Shown here: positions 9,051 to 24,000 of the stretch, piece after piece
Position numbering within the stretch: the stretch's first letter is position 1
Layout of the letters: each line of letters begins with the position of its first letter
From: Apostichopus japonicus
Lineage: Eukaryota > Echinodermata > Holothuroidea > Aspidochirotida > Stichopodidae
DNA length: 64,000 nucleotides
Reading direction: 5' to 3'
Assembly (NCBI RefSeq): GCF_037975245.1
Contig: NC_092569.1
Coordinates: 35,316,668 to 35,380,667 of the forward strand
Made by a program: the position numbers and the translations under genes
The notes under the pieces: generated by a model
The model's database searches: none
Seen by the model: only the letters and a program-made list of their open reading frames with translations
Told to the model about the DNA's origin: nothing

Positions 9051-12000
9051 CTGCAACAAACGAGAAAGAGTACATAAACCGGTCAATTGATAAACTTTGA
9101 ACGAAATGAACATCGGATACAAGTTAGAGGGCAGTGCGTTTTTGTCCTACCAAGATAAAAACGTCAATTCCGCGTATTTTGTTGTTTTTTGTGTTCAAAT
9201 ATTTAGGATACATGAGTAGGTATTTTGTCTTTGCAAGGAAGTTATTATACAATTTTGTTTTTGTTTCGTTTGAAATACAGTGCCACAGCAGGAGCCACAT
9301 GCAGATGGGGAAACTTTACTAGAGCTTGGTTACTAGAGTTGTTAATATCGCTCTTAATTTATATTTATCGACATTTATTTACAATAATATTCTTCATTAT
9401 ATTTGTACATTATTTCTCTAAGTCCACAACTGAGTGGTTTCCTAGTCTATCAAAACTCGAGTTATTGTTTTCTTGTGTGTTTCGGTGTCAAATCTTATCA
9501 TTTATTGAATAATAGTAAGAGTAATTCAATTTGCATAGTCTGCATAATTTGCAAGTTTTCAAGTTCATTTTTATTCAACCCTTTGCTTTTTTATTTTGTA
9601 CCACACTGTTTAACATAGGATCTTCTCGAAGCTGATTGAGGATGGACGCCGGGAGAGGGGGTGGGCTGGACTGTGTCAGTTTAGGAAAGCAAGGGTATCA
9701 TTTAAAAAGCTAGTCCTTAGTAATTTAACCTGTTATTATTACTAACAAAGGAATAATTGCAATTTGCTGCAGAAACCATCTCCTCACAAAACAAAAATGA
9801 AGTAGACCGCATAATTCTTTCTGTCAATATTATGGTTCTAATATAATATATGTCCTGCTCCAAATTCCCTGTTCCACTGGGCAGGGCAATAAGGGTGTTG
9901 TTGCCATCGATTGTTCAATACTTTACCCGATTTAGCACGTTGTAATCATTGTATATTTCAACCTGAGGCCACACGTTGGACGTATACACGCAAATTGAAA
10001 TATGCACTATATACATGACAGATCATGAAATAAATAACTATAAATGAAGAACAGAACCGAAATAGTATAAGGGAAATGACTATAAATATAGTAGCTAATG
10101 TTTTAGGTTTTGAAAAAGTAAAAAAAAACGTCAATGTATTACGTTACGAAAGGATTCAATAATATTGATTATTGGCACTCTATTATTTAATATTTATCGA
10201 CATGTGCAATCTAGTTTCGTACGTATATCGTTTTCGAGCAGATTGTGCTATTACAAATTGTTACTCTGCAAAATATAGACAAATAGTTAAAAATGAAACA
10301 TTTCTGATTCCTCTGTTTGAATTTTTCTGTAGATGATAAACCATAGATGACGTTATATCAAATAATAATTTATAAATAGCGCCTCAACGTTTGCACATAT
10401 GAGGATCATCGAGTATACAAACCACTGGAAGTCTCGATACACAGTAACGGGAAAGGACACGCGACATGCTTTCAGGTAGTACTAACATATTATTTACCCC
10501 TTTTTGAGTTCGAAGTGTTGCGAGTCACTGCCCTACTGTCTACTGCCATAGTCTTATAAATTGCGTTTGGCGGCCATCGCTATCATGAAAGGCGTGTGTT
10601 ACTTGCAAGCACGGCGAGGAGACCTTTGTTGCTAAGGAATAGCGAATCTTATTGTCTGCTTCTTGTGTCTATACACATAGTCCTGATAAGATACGTTCGT
10701 TCCAGCTGTAGTTCAATTGTTTGAAAGAAAGTAGCAATTTTGGAACTGAAAATTGCAGTGAGCATGAAAAAAAGATAACATTTGGCCAGGATTGTGGTAG
10801 ATGACATTAGTTGTTGTAGAATACACATTCAAGGAGTACTATACAAATTAAATGCTACAGAGGAGCACGTCACCTGAACCTCCAAGGTTGGCATGTTTTT
10901 AGTCTTCGCGCGCCTCCTAATTGACATTATCGTTCCAGATGTATGTATGCGTCGATGATTAGAACATCAACTACTCACCTGTATTTCCACTGTATGATCC
11001 AACTGATAGTCGATACTTGTCTGCCTCGTTATTAATGCTGAAAGTCGAATAGATGGCGTAATACGATGATGAAGCGGAATCCCTTAGATCAATACGAAGC
11101 TGGTACGTTTTCTGGTTGGTCATAGAGTGGATATATTTATTTCCTAGCCAGTGGTCTTGATTTTTATTACCGAAACCGTTCTTGTAGTCCGTCCAACCAA
11201 GATAAAAGTTAACGGAGGCACTCGATCGTCGCTGGATTACCTATGAAATGAAGAAAAAATATAATCCAACTATATAATCTACTACGTCTTAAGGGCATGA
11301 CATCAAAATCCAACAAAGTAGTAAACAAAGATATGTATATTGTAAAAGTAAATTAGTTTTGAAGAGTATTTTGTTTCTTGATTTCTCTTTACCTAAAATG
11401 GTAAGTTCATCTCAACGAGATCTGCAGTGCATTATTTTTAGGAAATTAAAGTATAATGTAAGGAAGCTAAGAATATAAATCCTTAATTATTTACGTAACT
11501 CACAGTCCAACCTCCTCCGTTACTTTCCATCTCACAGTAAACCTGAATGCCGCTTGTCCAACCATCAGGATAAATGGTGTACACACCATCACTGCGTGTA
11601 CCGGAAACATAAAGCTCTTGGCAATCTTTTGGGACCACCTCGCGAGTGCACGTCACTCCGTCCCCTTCGTAGTTTGGATTGCAGTAACATTTACGGACAC
11701 CACTCCTCGTAGCACAGGTTGCGTGACTACTACACTGGTAACTCGCTTGTATAATCTGGTTGTTTCGGCAAGTTGATTTTCGTGTACATCTTGAATTGAC
11801 GTAAAAATCGCCAACCTGATTTAAGACATTCAGCGAAAACAAAAACAAAAAACTTATCAATAAATTAGGAATTTGCGGTTGTCACAGTGAAATGTACAGC
11901 ATTTTAACGGTGAGTGGCGAATGATAAAGGTATGAGTATGAACCTTTATTCAAGTTTTATGAAGTATTTGAAGCCAACTCCGAAGTAGGATGCGAAAGGA

Positions 12001-15000
12001 TCCGCTATAAAATAAAATAAAAATAGCTGCAAATATTGCATTCAACGGCTTACCGCGACTATACATTAGGCCTACAAATAGTTCTAACCGCAAGACTGTG
12101 GAAAAAGTTTCTATGGATGTTTGTGTCAGGCTCATAAGTGGATGCACACTCGTAGGGAGTGGTCTCGTGATTCCCGACTAAACGTAATACTTTCCTCGTC
12201 TGACAGTTTTGACTGGACTGAAAAATGGGTCAATAGCCCCTCCCCAACCACGATGCGCACGCCACTGGATTATCTGTAAATGTACTGATTTTATCGACAA
12301 GTATAAATAATAAAGGTTTCCTTCTAATTGTATGGACAATGATTAAGAACAAAGCATTATAAAATTTCCTGAATGAACCGTACTGACCCCTAATACACTT
12401 CCTATGTCGGCTACGAAGCAGTTGTGGGTGCACGTCTCTCCGTCCCCTTGATAGTTTGGATTGCAGTAACATTTACGGACACCGTTCCTCTCAGCACATG
12501 TTGCGTGATCACTACACTGGTAACTCGATTGTATAATCTGGTTGTTTCGGCAAGTTGATTTTCGTGTACATCTTGAATTGACGTAAAAATCGCCAACCTG
12601 ATTTCAGACATTCAGCGAAAACAAAAACAAACCTTAATAAACCTTAAATAAATTAGGAATTTGCGGTTGACACAGTGAAATGTACAGAATTTCATCGGTG
12701 ATTGGCGAATGATAAATCCTTCGAACGATAAAGGTATGAGTATGAACCTTTATGCAAGTTTTATGAAGTATTTGAAGCCAACTCCGAAGTAGGAGGCGAA
12801 AGGATCCGCTATAAAATAAAATAAAAATAGCTGCAAATATTGCATTCAACGGCTTACCGCGACTATACATTAGGCCTACAAATAGTTCTAACCACAAGAC
12901 TGTGAATAAAGTATCTATGGATGTTTGTGTCGGGCTTATAAGTGGATGCACACTCGTAGAAGTGGTCTCGTGATTCCCGACTAAACGAAATACTTCACTT
13001 GACTGACAGTTTTGACTGGACTGGAGACAGAAAAATGGGTCAATGGCCCCTCCCCCCAACCACGATGCGCACGCCACTCGATTATCTATAAAAGTAATGC
13101 TTTTATCAACAAGTATACATAATTAAGGTTCCTTCTTATAATATGGATAATAATTAAGAACAAAGCATTATAAAATTTCCTGAATGAACCGTACTGACCC
13201 CTAATACACTTCCTATGTCAGCAACGAAGCAGTTGTGGGTGCACGTCTCTCCGTCCCCTTGGTAGTTTGAATTGCAGTAACATTTACGGACACCGTTCCT
13301 CTCAGCACAGGTTGCTTGATCACTACACTGGTAACTCGCCTCTACAATCCGGTTGTTTTGGCAAGTTGATTTTCGTGTACATCTTGAATTGACGTAAAAA
13401 TCGCCAACCTGATTTAGGACATTCAGCAAAAAGAAAAAGCAAAAGCTTATAAATAAATTAGGAATTTGCGGTTGTCACAGTGAAATGTACAGAATTTCAA
13501 CGGTGAGGTGCGAATGATAAATCCCTCGAATGATCTAGGTATGAGAAGGAACCTTTATGAAAGTTTTATGAAGTATTTGAAGCCAACTCCGAAGTAGGAG
13601 GCGAAAGGATCCGTCATCAAGAAAGTAGCTGCATATATTGCATTCAACGGCTTACCGCGACTAAACATTATGCCTACAAATAGTTCTAACCACAAGACTG
13701 TGAATAAAGTATCTATGGATGTTTGTGTCGGGCTTATAAGTGGATGCACACTCGTATGAGTGGTCTCGTGATTCCCGACTAAACAAAATACTTCCCTTGA
13801 CTGACAGTTTTAACTGGACTGGAGACAGAAAAATGGGTCAATGCCCCCCCCCCCCCAACCACGATGCGCACGCCACTCGATTATCTATAAAAGTAATGCT
13901 TTTATCAACAAGTATAAATAATAAAGGTTAATTTCTAATTATTTGGACAATGATTAAGAAAAGAGCACTATAAAATTTCCTGAAAGAATCGTACTGACCC
14001 CTAATACACTTCCTATGTCAGCAACGAAGCAGTTGTGGGTGCACGTCTCTCCGTCCCCTTGGTAGTTTGAATTGCAGTAACATTTACGGACACCGTTCCT
14101 CTCAGCACAGGTCGCGTGAGCACTACACTGGTAACTCGCTTGTATAATCTGGTTGTTTCGGCAAGTTGATTTTCGTGTACATCTTGAATTGACGTAAAAA
14201 TCGCCTTCCTAATTCCACGAATAAATAAAGTAAATTAATTATGAATTTGCGGTTGTCACAGTAAAATGTACAGGACTTCAACGATGGGTGGACATTGCAA
14301 ACTTCACCTGAATGATCTAGGTAAGGATTTGGATCTTTATGAACGTTTAATAAGGTCTCTGAAGCCAACTCATATGTAGGAGTCCGCAAGATTCGCCATG
14401 AAAAAGTAGCCGTCAAATGTTGCATTAAAACGGCCTATGCGACTATACATTAGGCCTACAATTGGTTCTCATCGCAAAACTATCGTTAGTAGTATCCATG
14501 CATTTTTGTGTAAGGTTTAAAAGGGAATGACATCTGAAGGAGTAGTCTTGTGCTTCCTGACTAAATGTAAGTAAAACATTTGCTTTTTATTATGCGGAAA
14601 AAGTCATTAAGAGCAAGCACTTAAAATGAAAGAACCGTACTGACCATTAATACACCTCCTTTGTCAGCAACGAAGCAGTTGCATTGGTTCAGATGGATGC
14701 ATTGTTCTTGCTGTCTCAGATAATTACCGACGCAAACACATTGCTCTGTTTCTGTGCGAGAGGTAGCCGAGATGCAAGTATCAGGGTCGTCACAAGTCCT
14801 CTCGCAGGTCTCATTGCTAAATATCTCATTAGCTGGACACCATTCAGGGATTGTTTCTAGAGAACAGGAAAGAACAAAATGAACATAATAGTAACCTGAG
14901 ACAGTCACGACAAATATGACATGTGGCATAGAATAGTTTGTCGTCATTACTTAAATACGTGGTTGTCAGAAGGTTAAAGGAAAGGAACATACACTCAGAA

Positions 15001-18000
15001 GCTGCTCTAATAAATGTAGAACATTTTAAATAGGTAGTGGCCGTTCCTTAGTCACATTAATGTTACTATTTATTCTGATAACGAGATAAAACACCATCAT
15101 TTGTTGTGCAATTAGTCTGAAACCAGGTAGTCATGGCTTGTTTCTGTTTCAGAGTTCTCTAGGTGTAAGTATACTGCTTTCTGACAACAATGGTAATTAA
15201 TAACATCATCAAATTTCTTTTCGTTGGTTGTTCTGATCAAACTGGGAGACGAACCTGGTTTAATTGTAAACGTTATGTTGTACTAACGTTAGGAACGGTT
15301 CCTAGTTCAGAGCCATGGTCGGTGTTGAGTACGAAGCAGTATTGTAGTGAGTGCGTAATCACACTTTAGCTAATGGAGGCATTTTGGAATTCTAGTATGG
15401 ATACTAATGCAAGATTAAGTGTTTGAACTTGCACTCATATCATATCATATTCTAATTGCTACGATATGTATTGTAGCGCCGTTGTACTCGCTGATGTATA
15501 CTCGTACTATATATATTGTAGCAGTTTCTTCAAAACATATTTGACATGCCAAATTTACTTCCAAAAGATCCTTTCGTTTTCAGAATAAACCGTTCATTTT
15601 CTGCGCATTTACGTTTTAAATTTAATAAATGATCACGATTTTTATGATTTTTGGGCTTTGTATTTAATAATGTAAAAGACACTTACCATCTGATATTTCA
15701 AATGTTCCTAAACTAGATATATAATAATCCCCCCATTCATCTGAGATACGAAACTCGTCGTATGTTACATAGTAAGTTTGTCCAGCAACGTTCTCAAAGT
15801 CCATTCGCAGTTGGTATCGCTTTTGATTTGTTAAGACGGCAATTTTCTCATTTCCGATCCAAAAGTCACTCCCTAGAAAGCCAACGCCATTTCTGAAGTC
15901 TTTCCAACTTCTACTAAAATTTACAGAATCCGATCTTCGTCGCTGTAATACCTTCAAAGAATATCAAAAAAGTTAACTAGGACGTGATTGAATTGTTATT
16001 ATTTGTTCCCTACTGCAATGCGATTTGTTGCTAACAGCTATTACACAGAAATACTTATACTTATATTTCTAACTTCAGTTTGTAGTTTGGGCTAGATATT
16101 TACAGTTTCCTTGGAAGAAGAACTACGCTGTACCTAAGTACAATCTGGTACTTAAATTCCACAATATTAAAAATAATTAATTCAAACTTTCGTTTCGATG
16201 AAAAAAGCGAGATTCTATTTGAAATAACGACTTTGTATTACATCGCTATATATTGCTGCAATCAAAATCTGAAGTAAATTTGTACAAAACTATTTAAAGT
16301 TGAAAAGAAAACATCAAGTAATCAGCCATACCGTCCTTCCACCAGTATCAAGATCATTGTTACAGTAAGCCTCAAACGGTTCCGGATAGCCATCTGGTTT
16401 AATAAGGTACACTCCAGATGTATTGTGGGTAGAGGAACATGCATTCGATACTTCTTTGCAGTCTCTCGGATACGCAGGTTGTTGAAAAACAAAGTATGAA
16501 GAACCTGGATGGAAAGTAAAACAAGGTTAACATTTTATTGTGACTGAAAAATCATTTTAGCTAACGAAAATATCGCCTAAGATGCTTTATCTCAATTGCC
16601 TCTCTCCACCCAGGGGTTAATGGGTACATGTCAGGTAACTTGTCATTGGGCGCAGTATATAACTGCAGCCGTCTGGAGGGATTGTCTCTGGGACAGGTTA
16701 TTATTGAACAGGGGTAATATAACGTCTGTAAAGCTCTTTGAAACCTATCGCTGTTTAAAAGCGTTACATGAATCAAATATTATTATTAATATTTTTACTA
16801 TAAGACTTTTTAGCTAATTGTAAGAGAACTGGTTTCGTTATTAAGCGAGTTAAGGCAATGCATCAGTTTAAATATCAATTATTACTCAACTACCATATAG
16901 TCGAATATATCACGACTAAAGTTAAATGAAGTAATCGTTATTGAATTCTCAGATGTAACTGATTTGAAGCATTATATGTGATTAGTTTTTAGCCTGCAAT
17001 GGAAATTCAAAGACCAAGTAACTTGATTTCTTTTTAACCAAGCTTCCGTAGCTATCAATCATATCCAAGTGAGATCAAAAGACTCACGAAAACAGGAAAA
17101 TCCCTTTTGTTTAAAGTACCTGAGAAAATATCGTAGGATATAAAAAGATCGAAAGTATACTACTCAGAGGAAATCAACCACAAAATAGATATTCGGAAAA
17201 AGTAACACGATTGAAAAACAAAACGTCAAGAGCGACCATTAAAAAGCTAACATTTCCAGCCATTCAAGTTGTCCAACTGAGGTGTTAACGTTTACATTGC
17301 ATAAGTTATATACCTTACAGAGGTTACTTCTTATAATAAGAAAAATCATATGATATAAATAATACACCTACCTGAAGATCTTCCCTCGGCACTGACGATT
17401 ATCTGTGTAATAAAAGATTTACTGAATACATTACAAGACATAGAGAGTATTGCAGTCAACATAAAGCAGGATCAGATTAAATCTAATGTTAATAAAACCA
17501 GTTTGAGGGAAAGAAAGAACCTTTCGCAAACTGGTCTAAAATATGTTAGTTTCAGAGTAAAGTCGAGTTATACTTTGATAAAATCTCCGGATAACCACTT
17601 ACAATGATGTTTTTCTTTTGTCTATATTCCATATCTGATTTACAGGTCAATGATCACTTACAGGGTAGAACTTTCTTCCAGGAAACATTAGATTACTGGC
17701 ATTTTCCGGTTGTACAGCTACTCTGGCACATGATACGTACGTGAAGGACAGCTTTGTTGCTTAATGCAGACAGATGTTCTTTGTTCAAGTCATATTTTGA
17801 CATTAGAACATTTCAAACATGGGTTGTAACACATTTGTGTTTAACAGTCCTTAATAACACGTAGGGATCATTAACATCGCCCCAGCTATTCTTGTTGGAC
17901 GAAGATTACCGTGTCTTGATACTTACCGTGCACAATGAAACTCTGAGTTTTTAATGGTGTCATTTTACTTGTAAGGTAAGTTCATAGCCATAGATTTGTA

Positions 18001-21000
18001 TATCTTGCTAACTAAACAATTGTAGCAGCGCTACAGAAGCTCAGCTAAGCTTCTATTTGAAATCATTATGTGTATAGTGTTGTGCTGATATCGCCAATAT
18101 CGGACCTGGCCGATATCCGATTTTTTCAATCTCAAAATCGGCCCAATACCGTTACCGATATTTTTCAACAGCCAGTATGAATGTCAAATCGCACTTATAG
18201 TCATATTTTAATACATAAATAATCAGAATTATCATCGGCTATCGTAAAATATTATATTGCACAGCACACAAACAGTAACCACTTGATAATTCCTTTGTGT
18301 CTATTCTATAACATTAGACCTAACCTCTTTTTAACTGAATGATCATAGTCCCCAACAAGATGATATGCAAGAAACTATGTGCTAGCATTTTGTTCTTGGA
18401 ACAACACAAGTCCATTATTCCTGTTACTTCTGTTGAACGGTTCGTTACTCTGTTTGACCCACTACGTTCAAAACTTAAGCTGCAAGTCTTATACAAATTG
18501 TTATCACATAGAGCCCCGTCATTCTTAGCAAAGAATGTTAAAAGATGACGACAAGTTATGAATAAAACTGACTTCATATAGAAAATACATTAGCGTATCC
18601 TGGCTAAGAACTTTTACTACTCTTAGTGATTAACAGAACCAAAACCACGATATTTTCTTTATTTTTTTTTAACTTCCGTAAAAAATATATCCTACCATTT
18701 GCCGGTTATACTGACAACTAAGCCTAGCCAAAATTAGCAAGTGCCTCGTCCTTGAATTATTCGACAAATTGTTTCAAACAAAATTCTCAAAATACAATCT
18801 TTTCAACAGTCATTTATGTTTTAACAAAATGCATCCATGATACTCATTGCAACTTTTTAAAAGATACAGACTTTTTGGAATGATTCAGTAGGGGGTGTCC
18901 ACGTGTTATAAATTGTATTCTCAGCTGAGGACTAGAAGCACTGTACATGTTAATGTGGTAATTTACTACTGTAGTTATACATATAGTCACATAGCCTGGT
19001 GAAACTTACTTTAAAGCGCTACAAAGACTGCTATGTACGTAACGTTCAGTGGCCTGACTGGTCTGCTTACAGATCGTTATATCATTAGATCGGTAAATAT
19101 TTTCAGAACTTGCGTCATGCTTGTTTGACCAGCTAGAACAGATTAATAAATCATCGCAAGAAACAAGAAGTAGCTTTGTTGTGGGGGAAAAAAGAGCAGA
19201 AATTGGAATTGGCTCCAACAATATAGGTCATTCTCACACGTATTACACACACAAACTGTGTGTGGGGTCAAATTGGAAATCTGTAGTCCTTTTACAGAGA
19301 ATAACATCGAAGTAGATTGGATTTGATCGAGTCTCCCACGGGTGGGATTATGTCCTACAATGACGGGAAGTTAAGATGGAAGACATTTGGCTACTCACAT
19401 CAAAACACATGCTGGTCATGCATACTGAAATATTGCGAAACAAATAACATGATCATTGCATATGATTGTGGCCCACATTTCATTATAACTGAAATCTTTA
19501 CATAAGCCCCTGTTTTGGACCTTCCCATGACGACAAAAATATTCTTCCTGTACATTTTTGGTTTACTGCCATTCAAACTGATATCTACGATGCAAAATGT
19601 TAGAAGTACGTTATGGTACAGCAAATGTAAGCCAACCTTAAAAACGCTACCTTAGAAGAATAGACTTTAAGCAATACAATTATATCTGTTATAACATGAT
19701 GATCATGATGATGATAAAAATTGCAAGAGATAAAGAATGTCAACAAAAAGGACAATATAAAAAGAGGAAGTTAAGCAAGAATGAAGGAATTTAATCTCTT
19801 TTCTTTCAGACCAAGTCATTCATGACCAAAATTCCATAGTGTGATATTGTTCTGCCATAAGGGTAAAGAATTGAACCAATACTCGGCTTTAATTTTGTAA
19901 AAGTATGTAGGATCGGAAGCAGCTTAAACACAATTTTTTCTTGTGTTTTAATGCCGAATAATTAAGATATAAAGATGTTAGAACATCCGAGCATATCGTA
20001 GTTCAAAGTTCATTTAATGACGATGTTGTCTTTCAAGACAAAAACATCTGAGCATAGCATTTCCAGTAGTGAAATAGACAATTCTCTAAATAAACCAGAA
20101 AAGAAGGTTTAGATCATTCCCGCAATTTTAGCAGTTCTCTGATGTTTTTTCTCTCCATCAAATGTGTGAAAATGCTTCAAAGCTGTGATTGCTCATGGGT
20201 GATAGTTTTTACATGTCGAACATGCTAGGAATGACTCTTTGGCACGATTTAGTATCCTTCTAGAAAAATATTTTCCTCGGATACAGAAAATGCTATCACA
20301 CTTACCTAATGTCATGAAAAAATTAAAATCTACATTTTATACTTTTCCGTTGTCAACAGATTGAAGCGGTCAAGGCGATTTGTTTGGGATATAGCCAAAG
20401 TTTTTTTTGTCGTCGAGAATGTTATTCAGGAAGCACAGACGGTGTGCGACGTTATTGTTGTTGTAAAACATTGTGTTTCATGTCACCGTATGCTGAGTAT
20501 CACATGCCGTTTGTTCCCTTGAATATAATGGAGGAATTAAACTCGATATCCTTCAACATATAAAGCGAATTATTACCATACATTGAGTAGTGATAGATGT
20601 TATGATAATACTTTCTAGTTTTTGCAACGTGTTAGAAAAGAGACCTTTAAATACAGCGCAATGTATTTTATGTTGTTTAATTTGTAAGAGTCTATCATCG
20701 ATGTTTTTTTTTAAGTATAGGGAGAGTTTCCTTTGTATACTGAATTATATAACAGGTTACTGTAAAAGATATACGAAACGTTACGTTTTATACTACACCA
20801 AATAGCCACATCACGAAGGGAGGGTGTGAGTCGGGCAGGAGGGAGTGATTGAGAGCAGCAAAGAGGGGGGGGGGGTATGGGTGGGATCGGTGACTACTCC
20901 CATCGCATCATGTTATAGATGGAGTACACTGTCATTGGTCCTATTATAAGAAGTCAGGTCATTAAGTATGAAAGACGACATGCATGAGAATATCTTCGCG

Positions 21001-24000
21001 TTGGTTTTACATTTTATTACTCTATTTAAATTGAGACTATTAAACGTAACAAGAACGTTTACATGATCGCCACGACTTTAAGGAACACCTTGTGTAGAAA
21101 TCAAAGTAAACTACGGTATTTGTAATTAGAGAATTAACAGATAACTTAAAGGATCATGAATATCTGTCTTTCTCGTAGTAGTTTATTTTCAAGTTATACG
21201 TTAACACCTAATACACTATTTCGCACAGTTGTAGTTAGCATATGCATTACATATTTAGTTCTTTACACGGTGAACTAGCCTTAAATATTCTAATATGTGA
21301 CAGAAAACATCACTTTGGATTGTCATTAGAATGTTTGTGAACTGCATTGTGTCAAAAGGATTTTTTCAATAAAAATGAAATGTAATTTATCTTTTGGTGA
21401 GAATTTTCTCACTCAAATTATGTTGTATTACTTGTTCTCTGCTTTGTTTTACTGTTATAGATTATGTCTTAGAATAGAGAAAAAAGACAAACATAACACA
21501 GCAAAGCTATAAATTGCAAAGTATAATGATTTAAAAGACAATCAACTAGAATGAGAATCAATCATGTTATAGAAGATTTCTTTGCACCTGCATTGCGTTA
21601 TTCCGCTTGTTATATCGGCCTTTATTATTTTTTTTTGTATGATTGGGTGAAATTTTAGATTTGCTTGTCGCACTTTGTCCAGAATACAGCCTAAATTTAA
21701 AGCAATAATGTAACAAAACTGATTAAATGAAAAAAATATACAACTCCTCCGTGCAATTGTCTTTATATGATAAGGCATTTATTCAGCTTTTTTCTTGTCT
21801 TATTTTTTGTCTGGATTGACTACACAAAGACTAACGAAACATCTAACTACGATTTTATTTTGAGTATGATTTTATAACGTCTATTCCATTGGAAAGAGAC
21901 TTTCAATCGTTTTAATCTTCTAATTTATTCAAATTACAGATCGTCTAATAACAGTATCAATTTTAAACAATGTTCTTAAAATAATATCAGTTGTAATTAT
22001 TATCACTAAATCGTTAACGTCGTTGCACATTTTATTATAATAGCGCGACACGTTAATTAGGAATACACAGTTAATCAAGTCGCACACATTCGACATATAA
22101 TGCGATACTTTATAGGTGTTTCATTTTAACTCACAAGAATCAAAACTAAAGTAAAAACAGCTTAATGTTCATAAAAGTACGTTAAACGAAAAGGTATGTT
22201 ACTTTTTCTTAAATTAATTTATTGAATGCCATATGAGCATATTTGGGGATGTGCACATTTTCTGTCACTGTTTTAGTCACCTAACGATGTATAAAAATAT
22301 CTCAATTAAGTTTCCCATTCAGAATCAAAATCTTATTTTTTCCTTGTAATTTCCATCTTATCTTGGCATTGTAATACGACATTAAAGTCTGAGTCGCTAT
22401 CAAGGAGTTACCTTTGGTCAAGTTATATTACTTTTCGACATAACCATTGAGAAAATCACTGTCACTTTTAAAAGGCTTGTGACTGAGTTTTTTCTTTACA
22501 AACTTTATCATTTCAAATAAAATAAATGACCATGTGTTACATTTTGTGTGCTCTAATATCCTTCATATTTAAAATAACGGTATATTGGGATTACATTTCC
22601 TGGGAATATCTAACAATATAGCCCAACTGAAGGAAATGAGAGAAAATTGGAAGCTAGACACCCAAATCGCCTGAGACATTTTCATGATCGCGTATCATAC
22701 CATCAGAACGTACTTTCTGAAAATTAGATTTGTCATTTATTTCTGGCTTTGTGGAAGTCTTTTATCTTTGCTATTTCGTTCGGAAATAAATCTATGTAGA
22801 CTAAGTTTTCTATTTTAAGCAGTAATTTTAGTTTCAATAAATAAGTTTTAAAATAGATTGTCGTGTACAACAGTTGGATTCATATTTATTCAACTTTTTT
22901 TCCTTGAATATGTACATGTACAATAATAGTGATCATAATAATATATTTTCAAAATACATTTCAGAGGACCTTTATTATTGTTGCAGACTGTTTTTCAAAT
23001 TTTGGCACACATATAATGATATCTATTAAAGAGATCTCTATGAGCATGTGAAGGTTTTAAACAATTAGGTGTTATTTAGAAATATAAGCCTGAAACTTTC
23101 GCGTTTGCATGATAGTTTACAACAATGTAATTAAACGCAAAACTGAGAATTTCTTCAAATTTGATTAAACCTGAACCACACTTTCAAGTTAAAGATATCT
23201 AATTTACAGGATGTATCTTATCGTTATGGTTTTGTTCACTGTAGTTACTCAACTGTTGACTATTTGAAATAGAAGTCTTGTTTTAGATTAGTTAACGCAT
23301 ATGTTGCTTTAATGTATTCGTAAGGATAACATGAACAAAGACCAGCAACAAAGTGTCTGTTCGGAAATCATATCAAAATAAGCTGAAAAAGGAAGTTGCC
23401 TTCATGCAGATGAAAATCAAGTTATACGTATGTACTTTATATCGAATTATAACATAAAAGTAAGGCATTATAACAACAGGAAAAAAATGGAAAAAATTTA
23501 ACCATACAAAGCGTACCGAATATCGCTCTGTATCAAGAGGGAATCTCATAATTGGATTTTTTACAAGAAGAAAATGTTAACTCATGTATCTAAAAGAAAA
23601 AAAAAGTATATTTTAGTTTTTAATTATCGCTGAAATAAATGAATTATTTTATTTAGCTATCGTACTTGTAGCCAAAATTATGAATCATAAATTTATGAGA
23701 ATTTATAGAATGATCTACATGTGAATTTAAGCTCACTAATTCATCATATGAACTGAGTGTTGTAACGTGTTGGTAGGTATCTGTGAAAGTTAGGGTTGGC
23801 TATTGGGGGAAACCTTGTGAACTTACGTGCTGTGAAGGATATGTGGAGAGCGATATACTCATAAGTTTGAAAAGAGATAAATTTTTCCTGACCATATCAC
23901 GAAACTTGATTGACTTTTAAAAATTGGTGTGTAACGAAAACACGTTGAGATGTATGCATGAGCTTTTTTTTAAAGTATTTTACATTTGAGAAAATTTTAG

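Noticed and set aside
8704-9122. Plus- and minus-strand frames overlapping the last FReD exon
   Set aside because: They are shadows. Only the minus frame with STKDRDNDGW and ending MKIRPV joins exon 10 in phase.
14857-15686. Possible missing P-subdomain exon of FReD-1
   Set aside because: I looked for the STKDxDND, GAWW and MKIRPV signatures on the minus strand in this intron and its B and C equivalents and found none.
16561-16817. Pair of opposite open frames conserved at 61398-61654
   Set aside because: They lie within an intron; conservation follows from the recent A/C duplication, and copy B (about 39985-40220) breaks them.
18320-18577. Conserved small frames on both strands (also 63175-63432)
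   Set aside because: Both lie inside the inverted-repeat transposon remnant; copy B carries disruptive changes and no domain is recognisable.
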